Source: Pelecanus crispus | Lineage: Eukaryota > Chordata > Aves > Pelecaniformes > Pelecanidae | Assembly (NCBI RefSeq): GCF_030463565.1 | Contig: NC_134643.1 | Location: 17,807,606 to 17,871,605 of the forward strand | DNA length: 64,000 nucleotides | Direction: 5' to 3' | Part shown: in pieces, positions 24,301 through 47,932 of the stretch | How the letters are laid out: each line of letters starts with the position of its first letter | Position numbering within the stretch: the stretch's first letter is position 1 | Notes under the pieces: generated by a model | What the model was told of the DNA's origin: nothing | Database searches by the model: none | What the model saw: the letters and a program-made list of their open reading frames with translations, nothing else | Translations under genes and position numbers: made by a program

Positions 24301-27300
24301 CTTCCTGCACCAAGTAAGGTAATGGCAAGCTTTCTTAATATGAAAGTAATTTTTGTGATGTTGCAATACAAAGAAAAAAGATGAATATAGTTTACTTTCT
24401 AATTTAAAGCTATATTGTTGTGTATAATGATTTTAAGGAAAAGCAGTCTCTGTTCTGTAACTGCTGTTCTTGAATGTGTGTTCTGAATCTATAACACAAT
24501 GAACATACTTAAGAGCAACTATAAATGTGTTGGATTAACAAGCATTACCTTTGTTTTTAAAGCACTAGGTGCAGGTAAGTGATCAACAACTTTCTGTAAG
24601 AAACAAGGTTTTTGATGTGTGTTGTTAACTATACCATATGAAAAGGTTGATGTAACTTGTATGAAGGTAGGATACCTATAGCTGTCAGGAGTTGTTTTGA
24701 AGCTTTAGACACCTACTTTAATGCTGCATGCCACTTCACTGAATCACAGAATAGTTGAGGTTGGAAGGGACTTCTGGAGGTCATCTGGTCCAACCCTCTG
24801 CTCAAGCAGGGCCACCTAGAGTCAGTTGCCCAGGACAGCTTTTGAGTATCTCCAAGGATGGAGACTCAACAACCTCTCCAGGCAGCCTGTGCCAGTGCTT
24901 GGTGACCCTTGCAATAAAGTGTTTCCTGATGTTCAGTGGTAGAACCTCCCTCACATGTTTCAGTGTGCCCATTGCCTCCGGTCCTGTCACCAGGCACCAC
25001 TGAACACTGTCCTTTCAGATATTTGTATATATTGATGAGATCAACCTTGAGCCTTTTCTCTAGGCTAAACAGTTCCATTCTCTAAACTTTTCTTCAGATG
25101 GGAGATGCTCCGGTCCCCTAATCATCTAAGTGGCCCTTTGCTGGACTCTTTCCAGTAGCTCCAAATTGCTCTCATAGTGGGGAGCCTGGAGCTGGACACA
25201 AATTGTCAGGTGTGGCCTCCCCAGTGGTGGGCAGAGGGGGGAAAGATCACATCCCTTGACCTGTTGGCAACACCTCTCCTAATGCAGCCCAGGATACTGT
25301 TAACATTCTTTGCTGCAAGGGCACATTGCTGGCTCATGCAACTTGTCCGCCAACACTCTAAAGGGCCTTTTCTGCAAAGCTGCTTTCCAGTTGGTTGGTG
25401 CACAGCCTATACTGGTGCTGGGCTACTCCTTTTGTTCTGTAATCCCTCTAAGTCCATAATCAAGTTTGTGGCAGGAATAAAAATAATAGCCCGTCTCCTA
25501 GATCTGATGTTCCAGTTCTCTATAATCACCCAGACATAATGAACTGTTTCTAACAAAATTAACTTTTTAAACTGTAATCTGAGGAAGAAGCTTCTCTAAA
25601 ATTCACAAATAAAAAGCTATAATACGAAGAAAAACCATGGCAAAATCATGTGTTAAATAGTTTCTCTGCTTTTGAATAAACTATATTCTCTGATTCAGCC
25701 TGGCTTAAAGAAGATAACACATCTGAAACTTCCTGGTGTTGCTGGTGGTCTCGCAAGAACGACTACTTTATCTTCTTCATCATCAGTTTCCAGCATGAAC
25801 TCAAGTCTGAATTCAAGTTTACCCATTTCTCCCATAGGAAAAAATGGTAATCACTCTTACTACAGATTTCTGCCATGAATTAATTTTGAAGTAGCTAAGC
25901 ATGTCTTGGACTGTGGGTTTGGATGTGTTTTAATGGTGTCCAATACCTACAAGCAGTAAGAAATGCTCTGAATGGAGAATAAAATTTTATAGGCTAGCCC
26001 AATAAATCCCTGTGGACTAAAGATAAATCTTAGACTTCCATCATTTGTAAAAACTGGATTCATGTAAGCCTAATGGCTACACGCAAGGGTCTGACATAGC
26101 TAGAAAGTTAGCAATGCTCAGGAAATCTGTTCTTTTTGTACATCATCTCTATTATAGCCAAGTACGTAGCTTCTGAATGCTGTAAGCTTGTCTAACTTGA
26201 ATTAAAGAAAAAAAACACCAACACCAAAACAACTGAAATACAGAAGGAAGGTGGAAGGCACTGAATACAGCCAAGAGGCTTATACTATAATGAAGGTATC
26301 AATTTGACCCTTTCAGTAAGCCTCAAAGTATCAGGCAAACAGTCTCCTAAAAACACTGACAGATGTAAACACTACAGTTCTTGTAGATCTATCAAGATAC
26401 CAAGTTACTGCAAATTTTTTTGTACTTTGTTTCTGGGTGGATAATAATATATCAGTAAAAGTTAAAGCTTAATAAAAATTATTTTATATGATAGAAGTGT
26501 CTAGTCAAGATTCATCCTATTAATGAAAGTAACCTACAGATGAAAAGAAAGAACCCTATAGAAAACTGAGAAAAGCACTTGTGGTGTAGTTCAGCCTGTG
26601 GTGTTAACCAGTGTAACTTGAACTATTACCTTCTTGAGTGCCTGCTTAAGGGAACAAAGCCAACTATGCTGGGAGAAAACGTTGAAAATGTAACTTGAAC
26701 CTGCAAGCTGTTTTGGTGTTCCCTGAAGAATATTCTTTGACTTTATTGCAGTAACGCAGGAATTTGGTGATGAGACTTTCTAAAACAGGCAAAATTGCTG
26801 GAGAATTCAGGGAGTAAGTTTTCATTAGTTGTATGTGTTCTACTTAAACTTGAGTTTTTGAACATAAATTCAAATGCTGTAAATTGCTGCTTTTCTTTCC
26901 TGTGTGAGTGTAATTATTCTGCTTAGTCAAAAACTTAGCCAAAAGTGATCATTCAGATGTATAACTTAACTTCCTATTTCAGGAAAATCAAGCACGTCTT
27001 CAAAAACTAGCGTGAGTGGCTCTAAGCTTTCATCTAGTACAACCAGGTTGGCCCTTGTCAGGCCTACCAGAGTGTCATCTCTGCAGGCTGCCAATACTGA
27101 GAAATCCAGGAAGCAAGCAAGATCAGCTAGTACTCCCAAAGTGTCTAATGCTGTAAGCTTGGCTAATTCTTCAGCTTCTGCAACATCATCTGAGGCTGTA
27201 GGCAGTGGAATTCAGAGGCTGAGCTCTGTTCCTAGTCTGCAAAAGCTATGTCAGCAGAATAAAGATGGAAGTGCAACAAAAGGAAGCCTGTGTCCAAAGC

Positions 27301-30300
27301 CCAAGGCTAGAGTTTTGTCTGTTCCTACAAGTCAAACTAAGGTTCCAGTGAAAACTGGAGGTAAGCACATACTTTGCATGACCCGTTTTCTAGCTTGGCT
27401 ATTAAAAGAAAATGTTACCTTGAATGCTTGTTGTTTGTTTAATTACACTTCTGTCCACCTCTTGGAAGAAATCAGTATTTTAACTGAAAGGTATCTGTTA
27501 TAAAAATAATAAATATGAATGTGGATAGGAATTAACAAAACTTTTCTCTTTAGATACACCACCAAACAAATCAGCACCAAAAGCAACACCATCTCTTGGA
27601 TTAACATTTTGTGGCACACTTGGAAGGTAGGGCTTAACTGAAAATCGAATGGGCTGAGGCATACTTCTTAGAATGCAACATGGTTGGGTGTTGCAACAAT
27701 TCCTAAAAGTTCTGACTTCATTGTCTAGTCCCTTGAGATCCTCCAGGTTAGCTGTGTTAATGCCTATTGGAACTGATTTTAAAAAAAACCCAAACAAACA
27801 ACAAAACAAACCCCAAAACTAAACCAAACAACGCCCCTACTCTCTTCAGAAGAAGAGGGTTTTCTTTGCAGTGCTAAATAGACTAGAGTCATTCATGAAG
27901 AATTCTTATGAAGTAAAGCCCTTACTATGCTGTGATTATCAACTTTATGATCATTACCTTTCCCTTATTGACCAAAGAAAAACTGTTTTATATTGTTTGG
28001 TAGAATAGTTTGAATAAAACTGTTTCTAGAAGCTTTTGGCTAATGCATGTTCCTTTTTTAGTGCCATGGCAGTCAGCACTCCTTTGAAAGCCTCAGAAGA
28101 TAGGATCTTTCAGAATTCTTGTTTTCCTGAGAGATCTGTCTCCATGACTCCTGCCAGTCTGAAACGGTCTGGCTTACCTACACCTGTTCGTCGTATCTCA
28201 GGATTTCCAGCAGCGACTCCTAAAACTGCACCAAGAATGGCATTTTCTCCACATGCTGCATCTATTCGCCAAAGTTCCAGCTTTTCTACCAAGAAGACTC
28301 TTACAGCTGGGTAAGACGGAAACCTCCATATATGAAATGAGTATTGTAGGCAAACTGCCTCTAAATGAATTTTAATAATGACTTTCAGGTTTCAAGGACC
28401 TCTGCTAGATGGTAGAATAAAGCATTTGAGCATAGATGCTGTATAGGCCTAATAAAGATTTATATCTTGTGACTAGTAAAATACTATAAGCCTTACTGAG
28501 ATGAATCAATATCTAACATTAAAGAATTATCATCTCTAATGAGAAGTTATTTGTATTTCTTGAGCTAGTGGAGAACTTAAGACTTGTATCTGATGCTCCA
28601 ACTGAAAAAAGATTTGGTGTTGGCATTATTTTGCTATTGCCTTCTGATGAAGGGAAGTAGCTCGTTAAAATACGTATTACTCAACTTTGTTTTGTACTGT
28701 TGCCAATGCTTCTGTAAAATTACACTTTGTTAAAGCACCAGTCAAAAAGCCAAGGATTTAGTTGACTGAACTTCAGTTTCTGAGCATGTTTACCTATGTT
28801 TCATTTGAAGTAATTGCTTGCAGAATGAGTGAATCCTACATTGTTGTTAATTACGTTTGTTTTCTGTGAAAATAATGTTGCCTTCTTCATATTATCAGCC
28901 CAATGTCTTCTCACAAGTGCCATATTTATGCATGCTTGCTTCATGGTTGGTGGAGATGAACTGTATTAAAGCAGGAATGATTCATGGCTAGAAAACTCTT
29001 CCTATATATCGTGTTACTTAAGCTAAATGTTCAAAATATTCTTTTCTGTGAAGGAAACAACTACTCTCTCTACAATGACTTTATCATACTAATCAGATTA
29101 CAACCCCTGGTCCTCTAGTTGGTGTCTAGTTCCTCTCAGCCGGGACTGAAGTGGGTTGCTCAGTGATATGCAATATCAGTACTTGTTTGCTGGTTGTTTC
29201 TTCAAAGTCTAAAAAGACAAAATCCCACATGTGAAGTTTAGGCTGTGTGTATATTTTAATTTAAGATTAAAGCCTTCATCATCCTGAAGTCATTTTTTTC
29301 TGCATGGGTAGGCTATGAATTTATTGCAGCATGAAATATCTTGTATTTTGCACGTAATTAGTACACTTTTGGATAAAAATATGGAAGCTTTTTGGTCCCA
29401 TTAATGGTTTACCCATTAAAACTTGGGGTAAAAAAGGAGAAAATGAGGTTAGGGCATTGGCTTGTCTGTCTTTAGTAGTTCATGCTGATTAAAAAACTCA
29501 GTTATTGCCAATGTTCTTTCCCCTAGTTCTAAACAGGCAAAAGAGAGTAAGATGCAGATATCTTCTTCAGAAGATGATATATCTCCTCCACCTGTGCTAC
29601 CTCTTGCACTTAACTTCTCACCAGAAAAAACTGCTACAGAAGTAGCAGAAAACAAATTAAAAGAGGATGAAGTACAAAATCAGCTGGCTGAAGAGAAACA
29701 AACTGAGGTAAGAAATGACAATACATTTTTCTACAGAACTACCAAGTAAACTGCTTGAAAAGAAATTATTTCAAGAGTGAGGGATAAGTAGGAACACCAC
29801 TTCAATACACACAAAGTTAAAATGGATTAACTCTTAAGTGTGTGCACCCTCTAGTGCCTATTTTTAGCACCGAACATCTGTTCAGTGTTTCCACTAAGTT
29901 TGTTCTCATCTCAAAGCTGAAGCATCAAATACTTGCAGATTTCATATTAAATTTCCACTTCTGGATAAGTGCTGTGCAATCCTTGTGGAATTGATCAGAA
30001 AAGCAGTGTCACAGATCAGTTCCTGTTGCAACTGTAAAGCTCTTTTTGTGGGGGGAGGGGAGAAAAAAGCACTGCTGTAGCTAAATTCAGTCACCTAACA
30101 GCAGTGCAAATCTGCATACAATGAGTGAGAACTAAACCCCAAAGCCCATGTAGCAGTAAACTTAGTTAAGTGTCATGTACTTACTCCAGTGAACACTTTT
30201 CCCCCCTCTCTCAAGAATCTACTGGCTTCATGTTAAAAACTGGCACTCCACAGGCATTAAGGAGAAAGGACTGAACTGGTAGTTCTGAAATATAACCTGT

Positions 30301-32490
30301 CAAAGTAGCCATTGATTTACAAATATTCAGGTGTAGAATAATCTGTAGGTTAATTACTTGATGTTATTCCATCAGTATTTTCCTTATTAGCTTACTTGAT
30401 GACACGAAGTATCTGTTAGAGAATTGCTTAGCACGTGTATAGAGTAGTTAAACTGGATAAAAACATAACTCAAGTTTGGAGTTCTACAGAATAGTTTATA
30501 TGGCTATATAACACTGCACAACCACTGTAGTCAAGTCATTTAAATATTAAGAGATTTATTACTCTTCTGTTTTAAATTTGACTTAACTCTGCTTTTAAGT
30601 GAAAAATTATTTTATGCCCCAAGGAGATCTTTTGCTTTGTGTCACTGCATTTTCCACTATTTGTGATGCTAGCCATTGGTAGAGCAAGAGCTGAGGTTTT
30701 TACACTGTGTGCAATCAATCCTGCATGAAAAATATCCAACCTGTAGATTAAGCCTGTTCTGTGATTATTACAGCTGTATAAGCTAAATTGACTGCCTAAA
30801 TGTTTATGAAGGAAGCATGGAGAACAGAACCTGAACTCTCTCTTTTTTTTTTAAGGCCTTGCTGGTAGATATTGGAGTAGACAAATGTCTCCCATGCACT
30901 TTGGAATGTGAAAGTAGACCTCTGATTGACCTTTCCAATACTCCTGAAGCGAGTAAGATTGCTCCTCTAAAGCCAACATTCTCAGGGCACGTAAAGGTAC
31001 GTTATATTCATAGAATCATAGAACGATTTGGGTTGGAAGGGACCTTAAAGACCATCTAGTCCAATCCCCCTGCCACGGGCAGGGTCACCTTCCACTACAC
31101 CAGGTTGCTCAAAGTCCCATCCAGCCTGGCCTTGAACACTTCCAGGGCTGGGGCATCCATGGCATCTCTGGGCAACCTGTTCCAGTGCCTCACCACCCTC
31201 ATAGTGAAGAATTTCTTCCTTACATCTAATCTAAATCTACCCTCTTTCAGTTTAAAGCCATTACTGCTTGTTCTATCACTACACACCCTTGTAAAAAGTC
31301 CCTCTCCAGCTTTCTTGTGGGTCCCCTTCAGGTACTGGAAGGCTGCACTAAGGTCTCCCCGGAGCCTTCTCTTCTCCAGGCTGAACAACCCCAAATTCTC
31401 TCAGCCTCTCTTCATAGTCTTCTGGTGCAAATATGCTAGCAGAAAAATGTCAGCTGGCTGCATATACTTGTCTGCAGAGCGGCTCCACAATACTTAAGAA
31501 TTATTTAATGTTAGCTCAATATGATACTACATATTAAGGTGCACTTAAGTAAAGAGAACATAATGTTTAAAAATCAAACAATGTGCTTTAAACTAGAGCT
31601 TAGTGAGCAATCTGCAAATGGGAAAAGGAAGAGGATGGAGAAAGAACTTAATGCTTAAAGCAGCTGTTAAAGAATGAAAGTGTTCTGCAGCAGGAAGTGA
31701 ATGCTGTTTTCAGTAGAGTAGGCATGCTGACTCTTGTTTTCATTTTCTTGCAAGTTTTCAGTTCTTGGCAGCAGCAGCTCATTTTCAGCAAAAAAGCAAG
31801 GCTGCCTCTCCTGTTTAACGCCTCTCCTTACTCCCTCCTTAGCTGAAAGATGTGCCTTGGAATCTACTCTAAATTTGACAAGCATTTCTGGGCAGGTGTT
31901 TTTTGTACACTAGTGGCTTGAAGGTAGATGCCTTTAGATATTGTCAGATGAATGGTGGTAACTATGAGGATGTAGCCTTTGATGACACTAGATGTAGTTG
32001 GGATCAATTTAATAATTGGGTCCTTCAGAGTATCTCAAATGAGGATCACAGAAGTCTGACTTCTGGGGCCATGTTCAGAGATGTTCAGAAGTGCTCTGCC
32101 CTGCCTGGATGACAGTGTCACTTGAATATGCACAGTAGTGACACTTAGAAAAGCCTTTTAGGCTTTTAAGGTGAGTATGGGCAATAACCACCTTGTGAGA
32201 AGCTTGTGCTTGTCTAAGAATGAGCTAGATATTTAAAAACCTGAACCTAAAAGCTTGAGTGTGGTGCTTGTATCTGTCTTCTGCATACTCATAGGAATCC
32301 TAAACAAAAAAAAAGTACTTAAGACTATGTTAATAGAGATTATCCCTGCTAGTAGTTATGTACAACAGCTGACTACAATAGCTAAGTTTTATTGTTTTTC
32401 TTTCAGCTAATTGATTTGAGTTCACCTCTTATCACTCTGAGTCCTGATGTAAACAAAGAAAATCTGGATTCTCCTCTACTGAAGTTCTGA
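21361..32490 (+). CDS. GTSE1: GTSE1, G2 and S phase-expressed protein 1 (11 coding exons)
   Basis: GTSE1 is a mitotic microtubule and clathrin-binding protein that stabilises spindle microtubules, inhibits MCAK and restrains p53 after DNA damage. Coding exons are 21361-21439, 22172-22229, 22302-22917, 24148-24318, 25699-25846, 26983-27360, 27554-27626, 28062-28310, 29527-29707, 30856-30996 and 32407-32490. Phases match at every junction and give 725 aa (human about 720-740). Diagnostic stretches are LLTDEKFDFDLSLS (30-43), EDEVFVGPLGHKEKCIAV, SPLTGEKFVEIFKEAHLLAL, a long Ser/Pro/Lys-rich disordered middle, and a C-terminus with LIDL at 674-677 and 699-702 and LITL at 706-709, ending DVNKENLDSPLLKF. 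The start ATG lies 5 nt inside an exon with a good acceptor (ttttccag at 21355), and this exon ends in the required phase 1. The short N-terminal exon is little conserved with human and is the least certain part. Confidence 0.95.
24739..25445 (-). mobile_element. CR1 LINE in GTSE1 intron (between coding exons 4 and 5)
   Basis: It begins with the reversed CR1 3' end (gaatcacagaatagttgag, then ggttggaagggacttctgg and aggtcatctggtccaaccct). It continues through the complement of the RT region, including aatgcagcccaggatactg and gcaaagctgctttccagtt. Moderately diverged, 5'-truncated and antisense to GTSE1. The right limit is approximate. Confidence 0.92.
31009..31425 (-). mobile_element. CR1 LINE in the last GTSE1 intron
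   Basis: Reversed CR1 tail (catagaatcatagaacgat, ttgggttggaagggacctt, aaagaccatctagtccaat) followed by the complement of the RT C-terminal part. The complement encodes [20 protein letters not shown] and [14 protein letters not shown]. It starts only 13 nt after the donor of exon 30856-30996, so the intron is invaded almost at its 5' splice site. Little diverged, hence fairly young. Confidence 0.94.
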
Positions 32491-32850
32491 ACTTGAGTTG
32501 AAATGAAGAATTCTTGGCATCTGTGATCTTTAAAGTGTTTAAGTGTTACTCTTCACTCATACAGTGGTTTAGGGTTTTTTTTGAAGATGGTTATAGATTA
32601 ACTGATGAACTGCATTAACACAATAGAATCCTAACAGTCTTGATATAGTCAAACCAAGTCTGATTAATGGTTCTGTTCATGGATGTGCTGCAATGGATGT
32701 ATTTAAACTGTGTTGCTCTGAGGCAAAAAGGGATAGTCTCTGTACTGGAAGCCTGTCTCTTTTTATTTCCTACCAATTATCCTTTGATTCCTTATCCCCT
32801 ATGTGCAACAAAGATTTAATTTAAAATAAATCAGTTGTTTACCAAATTGT
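32491..32850 (+). other. GTSE1: GTSE1 3' UTR
   Basis: The sequence follows the TGA stop at 32488-32490 and is AT-rich. The first plausible poly(A) signal is AATAAA at 32825-32830, giving a UTR of about 360 nt. Use of more distal signals cannot be excluded. Confidence 0.65.
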
Positions 32851-34202
32851 TGTACAAAATAGCAACCTTTTATTACAGGCTTTGGTTAGACTATTTTAGT
32901 GTTTCACTAACATGTTAAGATGTAGGTAAAGCTAGTGGACTTCAGGGTGGGTTTTCATACAAAAGTGTAGCAAGTTTGGACATAAATGTTTTGCTGTTGA
33001 ATGCTAGTGGAATACACTGACAGCAACAGCTGAATTTCTGCAATTCGAAGGAGAAAGCAACAGCTTGTTACTGCCAGATGGTTTAGTCTTGACATTTGAA
33101 GGTTACACTTGAACTTTCTCACTCTCAAAGAATAGAATTTGCTACATTCGGATAATACATGGAGATTTTAAATACAGGGAGGTGAGCGGAAGTGAAAACG
33201 CACACAGTAGTAGCTCATAAATGTTGAAGCAACAAGCCTGTATTGGAGACTAGAGACTTCTGCTGTGTATGTACTAGCTTAATATATTTATGAAAGTTTA
33301 TCAAGAGATGGAAATGGATTTTCAGCTGTATTAATTCAAAAAGTGGTGGAAGTTGGAGACTCTAAGTGTTTAAGTAGGAAGAAGTATTCAGATGATTTTT
33401 GTCAAACATTTTGATACTGAACAAGGCTGCTACCTTGGCTTTATCTGAAGGCAGTTGCCTACTTCTCAGCACAGCTTCCTTTTCTGTGGTTACTGCAGTC
33501 TCAGACTCTGTTCTGAATAAAGGCCTTTGGCCAGATTGTGAAGACTCTTCTGAGTCAGGGGAGACAACCATGCTACCTGCTCCTGATAAATACGAACCAT
33601 AAAAGCATGGTATTTGTATACTTTTGTGCTTGTTCTTGCTTCTGTGAAAAGCAAGAGGGCTTCTTCAACCGAAGCATTTACTAAAACTTTGAGCCAGTGC
33701 TGTGCAGTTAAAAGCAATATTCAAACCAGGTCCTCAACTAGTCTTCAAATGAAGGGAGAAATGGGTTTGGTTGCATGTTTCTGAATTGAAACAGAAGGAA
33801 ATATTTAAAAACAAAAAAAACACAACTTTTTTTCTTAGGAGTGATGTATTTGTGATTTCTTTTAAAAAAGTGGGTTTATGCCCTTTACTTCAAGGACTTG
33901 CAGGAAAGCCAAGCATTCTGTGCCCCTTGAGAACTACATTTTGTGGTACACGCTTTTGCAGGCAGCAGGTCTAAATTCTGGTTTTGAGTGTGACCATGAC
34001 AATGTGTAAGCAAGTGGGAATCATCTGCCAGTTGAAACACCCAAATGTGTGGTTCTAAAGCAGGCACCTGGCCAGCTGAATGCTGCTGGGACTCACCACC
34101 TGTATTGAGTGGCCTAACTGTTCACTGGTGTTCAGCCAGTGAGTTGACAGCTCCATGTGTCTTCAACTAAGAGCCAAATTCCAACCTTCTGGTATGTGCT
34201 AA
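32851..34202. other. GTSE1-TRMU intergenic spacer, nothing recognised
   Basis: AT-rich DNA with no conserved frame, RNA gene or repeat that I recognise. It ends where the CR1 copy next to the TRMU promoter begins. Confidence 0.5.
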
Positions 34203-34705
34203 TAGAATAGAATCATTAACATTGGAAAAGACCTCTAAGATCATCAGTCCAACCATCAACCCAATGCCACCATGCCTACTAAACCATGTCCCAAAGTGCC
34301 ATGTCTACACATTTTTTGAACACCTCCAGGAATGGTGACTCCACCACCTCTCGGCAGCCTGTTCCAATGCCTGACCACTCTTACTGTGAAGAAATTTTTC
34401 CTAATATCCAATCTAAACCTTCCCTGGTGCAACTTGAGGCTGTTTGTTCTCATCCTATTGCTTGTTACTTGGGAGAAGAGACCAACACCCACCTCACTAC
34501 AGCCTCCTTTCAGGTAGTTGTAGAGAGCGATAAGGTCTCCCCTCAGCCTCCTCTTCTCCAGACTAAACAACCCCAGTTCCCTCAGCCGCTCCTCATAAGG
34601 CCTGTGCTCCAGACCCTTCACCAGCTGCGTTGCCATTCTCTGGACACGCTCCAGCACCTCAATGTCCTTGTACTGAGGGGCCCAAAACTGGACACGAGCA
34701 GCGAG
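34203..34705 (-). mobile_element. CR1 LINE abutting the TRMU promoter
   Basis: Reversed CR1 3' end (aatagaatcattaacattgg, aaaagacctctaagatcat) followed by the complement of the RT C-terminal region. The complement encodes [20 protein letters not shown] and [20 protein letters not shown]. It continues to about 34705 with ggggcccaaaactggacacg, then the GC-rich TRMU CpG island begins. The truncated CR1 5' end therefore lies within about 190 bp of the TRMU start codon. Confidence 0.93.
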
Positions 34706-34891
34706 CAGGCGCTAAACGCGACCTCTCACGCCACTTGTGGAGCTGCCTTGAGGAAAGGGCGTCCCCTGCTCGGCGCCGGAACCCCCGGGGGGAGCCGCGT
34801 TTCCCCGAGCGCCGTTGGGCGCCGCACCGCCGCGGCCGCCGGAAGCGGGTGGCGCGCGGCCGGAAGCGGCGGCCGCAGCGGGGCGGGGGCG

Positions 34892-46180
<11,289 letters not shown>

Positions 46181-46270
46181 CACATGGGTTTGTTTATTGA
46201 AGGACTTTGGGGAATTTGCTACCTGAAAATAATAAAAACAGTAATAAACAGTTTTTGTTGATCTGTATGT
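46181..46270 (+). other. TRMU: TRMU 3' UTR with two poly(A) signals
   Basis: AATAAA occurs at 46231-46236 and 46243-46248, 50-63 nt after the TAA stop, followed by a G/T-rich stretch (tttttgttgatctgtatgtt). The TRMU 3' UTR is thus probably under 100 nt. Confidence 0.75.
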
Positions 46271-47932
46271 TCTAAAGGTCAGTTGACCATCAAGTCCCAG
46301 CTCTTAACTGTTAGCACTGAACAGTTTTAAAACTAAAGCCAGTTTGGTACAGTTTTACTGGACTGGATGGTGATATTTATGTTAATACGTATCAAGGGAT
46401 GTCTTAAAGTTGTTCTGTAATAGCTGTTACACATACAAGAATTTTAATATAAAAATCATGTCTGAAACCATAAACCTATCTTTTATGCATTTTCCTTACT
46501 TGAAGATACCTGTTCCGAGGTAAAGTATGTACGTTGTTTTACAGTAAATGTATGTTTGAGGTTTGAACTCTGTATGAGGAATGAGTGATATTTAAGTTTA
46601 GCATTTTGAATGAACTCTAAGCAACAGATATTTATTTTTAATTTTACATAGTTTTATAAGAAATGCTGTGGATTCTTCAGCTGTATTAAGTAGTGTTTTC
46701 AAATGTTTACATAATTCAGAATTACAAATCTAGGGCTTAAAAACAGTCTTGATTGTTAAATTTTTTCATGCAAGTGACTAATTTTTTGTTAACTGCTGAG
46801 AGCAGAGGCTGGTTTGTCTCCTGGAGAAGAGAATGCATTGTTGTGCTTCAGAAAAATGCAAATTCTTATGCATTTCCTTATTATGTAGCTAACTTAATAT
46901 AGACACAATAATAATTGGATCTTGGTATGTGTCAAAATGAGTGGTATTAGGAAGAGCTGAATACCCCTGTCCAAATATCATTTATAAGGATGGGTGCATA
47001 TTGAGGACACCCTAACCTTCTAATAAAACTTTATTACAGCAAGTCAACAAAAATGAATTCCTGTCTTTCAACATGGTAGTAGAAGGTAACTGTCCCTAAA
47101 GTACAGCTGTGCAGGAGCAGGACGTTCCAGGTGGGTGTAGAATTTTGAGATTTGCATCCCATTTGGGCAGTAGGAAAGCTGTACCATGAATAGCTCTCTT
47201 CAGGAGATCTGAAGGCTTGGATTACGTGTACATCCTATTCTGTTGTCTTAGTATCTTCTAAGTATTCCTTTTATTTCTTCTGGTAAGAAAAGTAAAAGGT
47301 AGTCTCTTCAAAGTGTGGAAGTAAAAGGGGAAGAAGACACTCTTCAGTGTCTGCCTGCTAGTCTGGCAAAGTTAAACACAGTTTGGGGAGCCCTGTGGAA
47401 AAATCCTAGGCTGTTAACATCTTACATATTTATTTGACATTACAGTAGATCTGCTTGAGGGAGGAGAAAAAAGCCATCCTTTTTCAGTGGTGCCAAAATC
47501 AATTCAATTTAAAAGTCTTATCTTCAGAGTGTCCATCCAAGCGCAGGTTAACTGTAAAGACTATTCATGCTTCACGTCAACTCCTGATTTGTGTTAGGTT
47601 AGTTGTGTTATGGATCCTGGTCATGACTTTTATGTGGTTTTCCTAAAGTTTTCCTTATCTTTCGTGAAACCTTTGTCTTTGCAAACTACGGAATAAATTA
47701 CTAAGGAGTTAATGCTCCCTGTTGTCCTCATCTGAGTTTTCCAGTAAATGTCCCAATTAAAATCTTCACAAATGTTTTGTGTTACACTAGTGTGTTGTTT
47801 ATTATTACTTCATCTCACAACACTCTCGGGTATGTTTGTTGTTTGATACTGCACTGGTAGAGGTAAGTTCAACTGTGAGGGCATGAAAAAGGACATGGCC
47901 ATTTCTGTGTCTTTTAAAATTCACTTTCTTTT
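46271..47932. other. Downstream of TRMU, no gene recognised
   Basis: AT-rich DNA with several isolated AATAAA hexamers but no frame or repeat I recognise. It could include extended TRMU 3' sequence. Confidence 0.45.
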
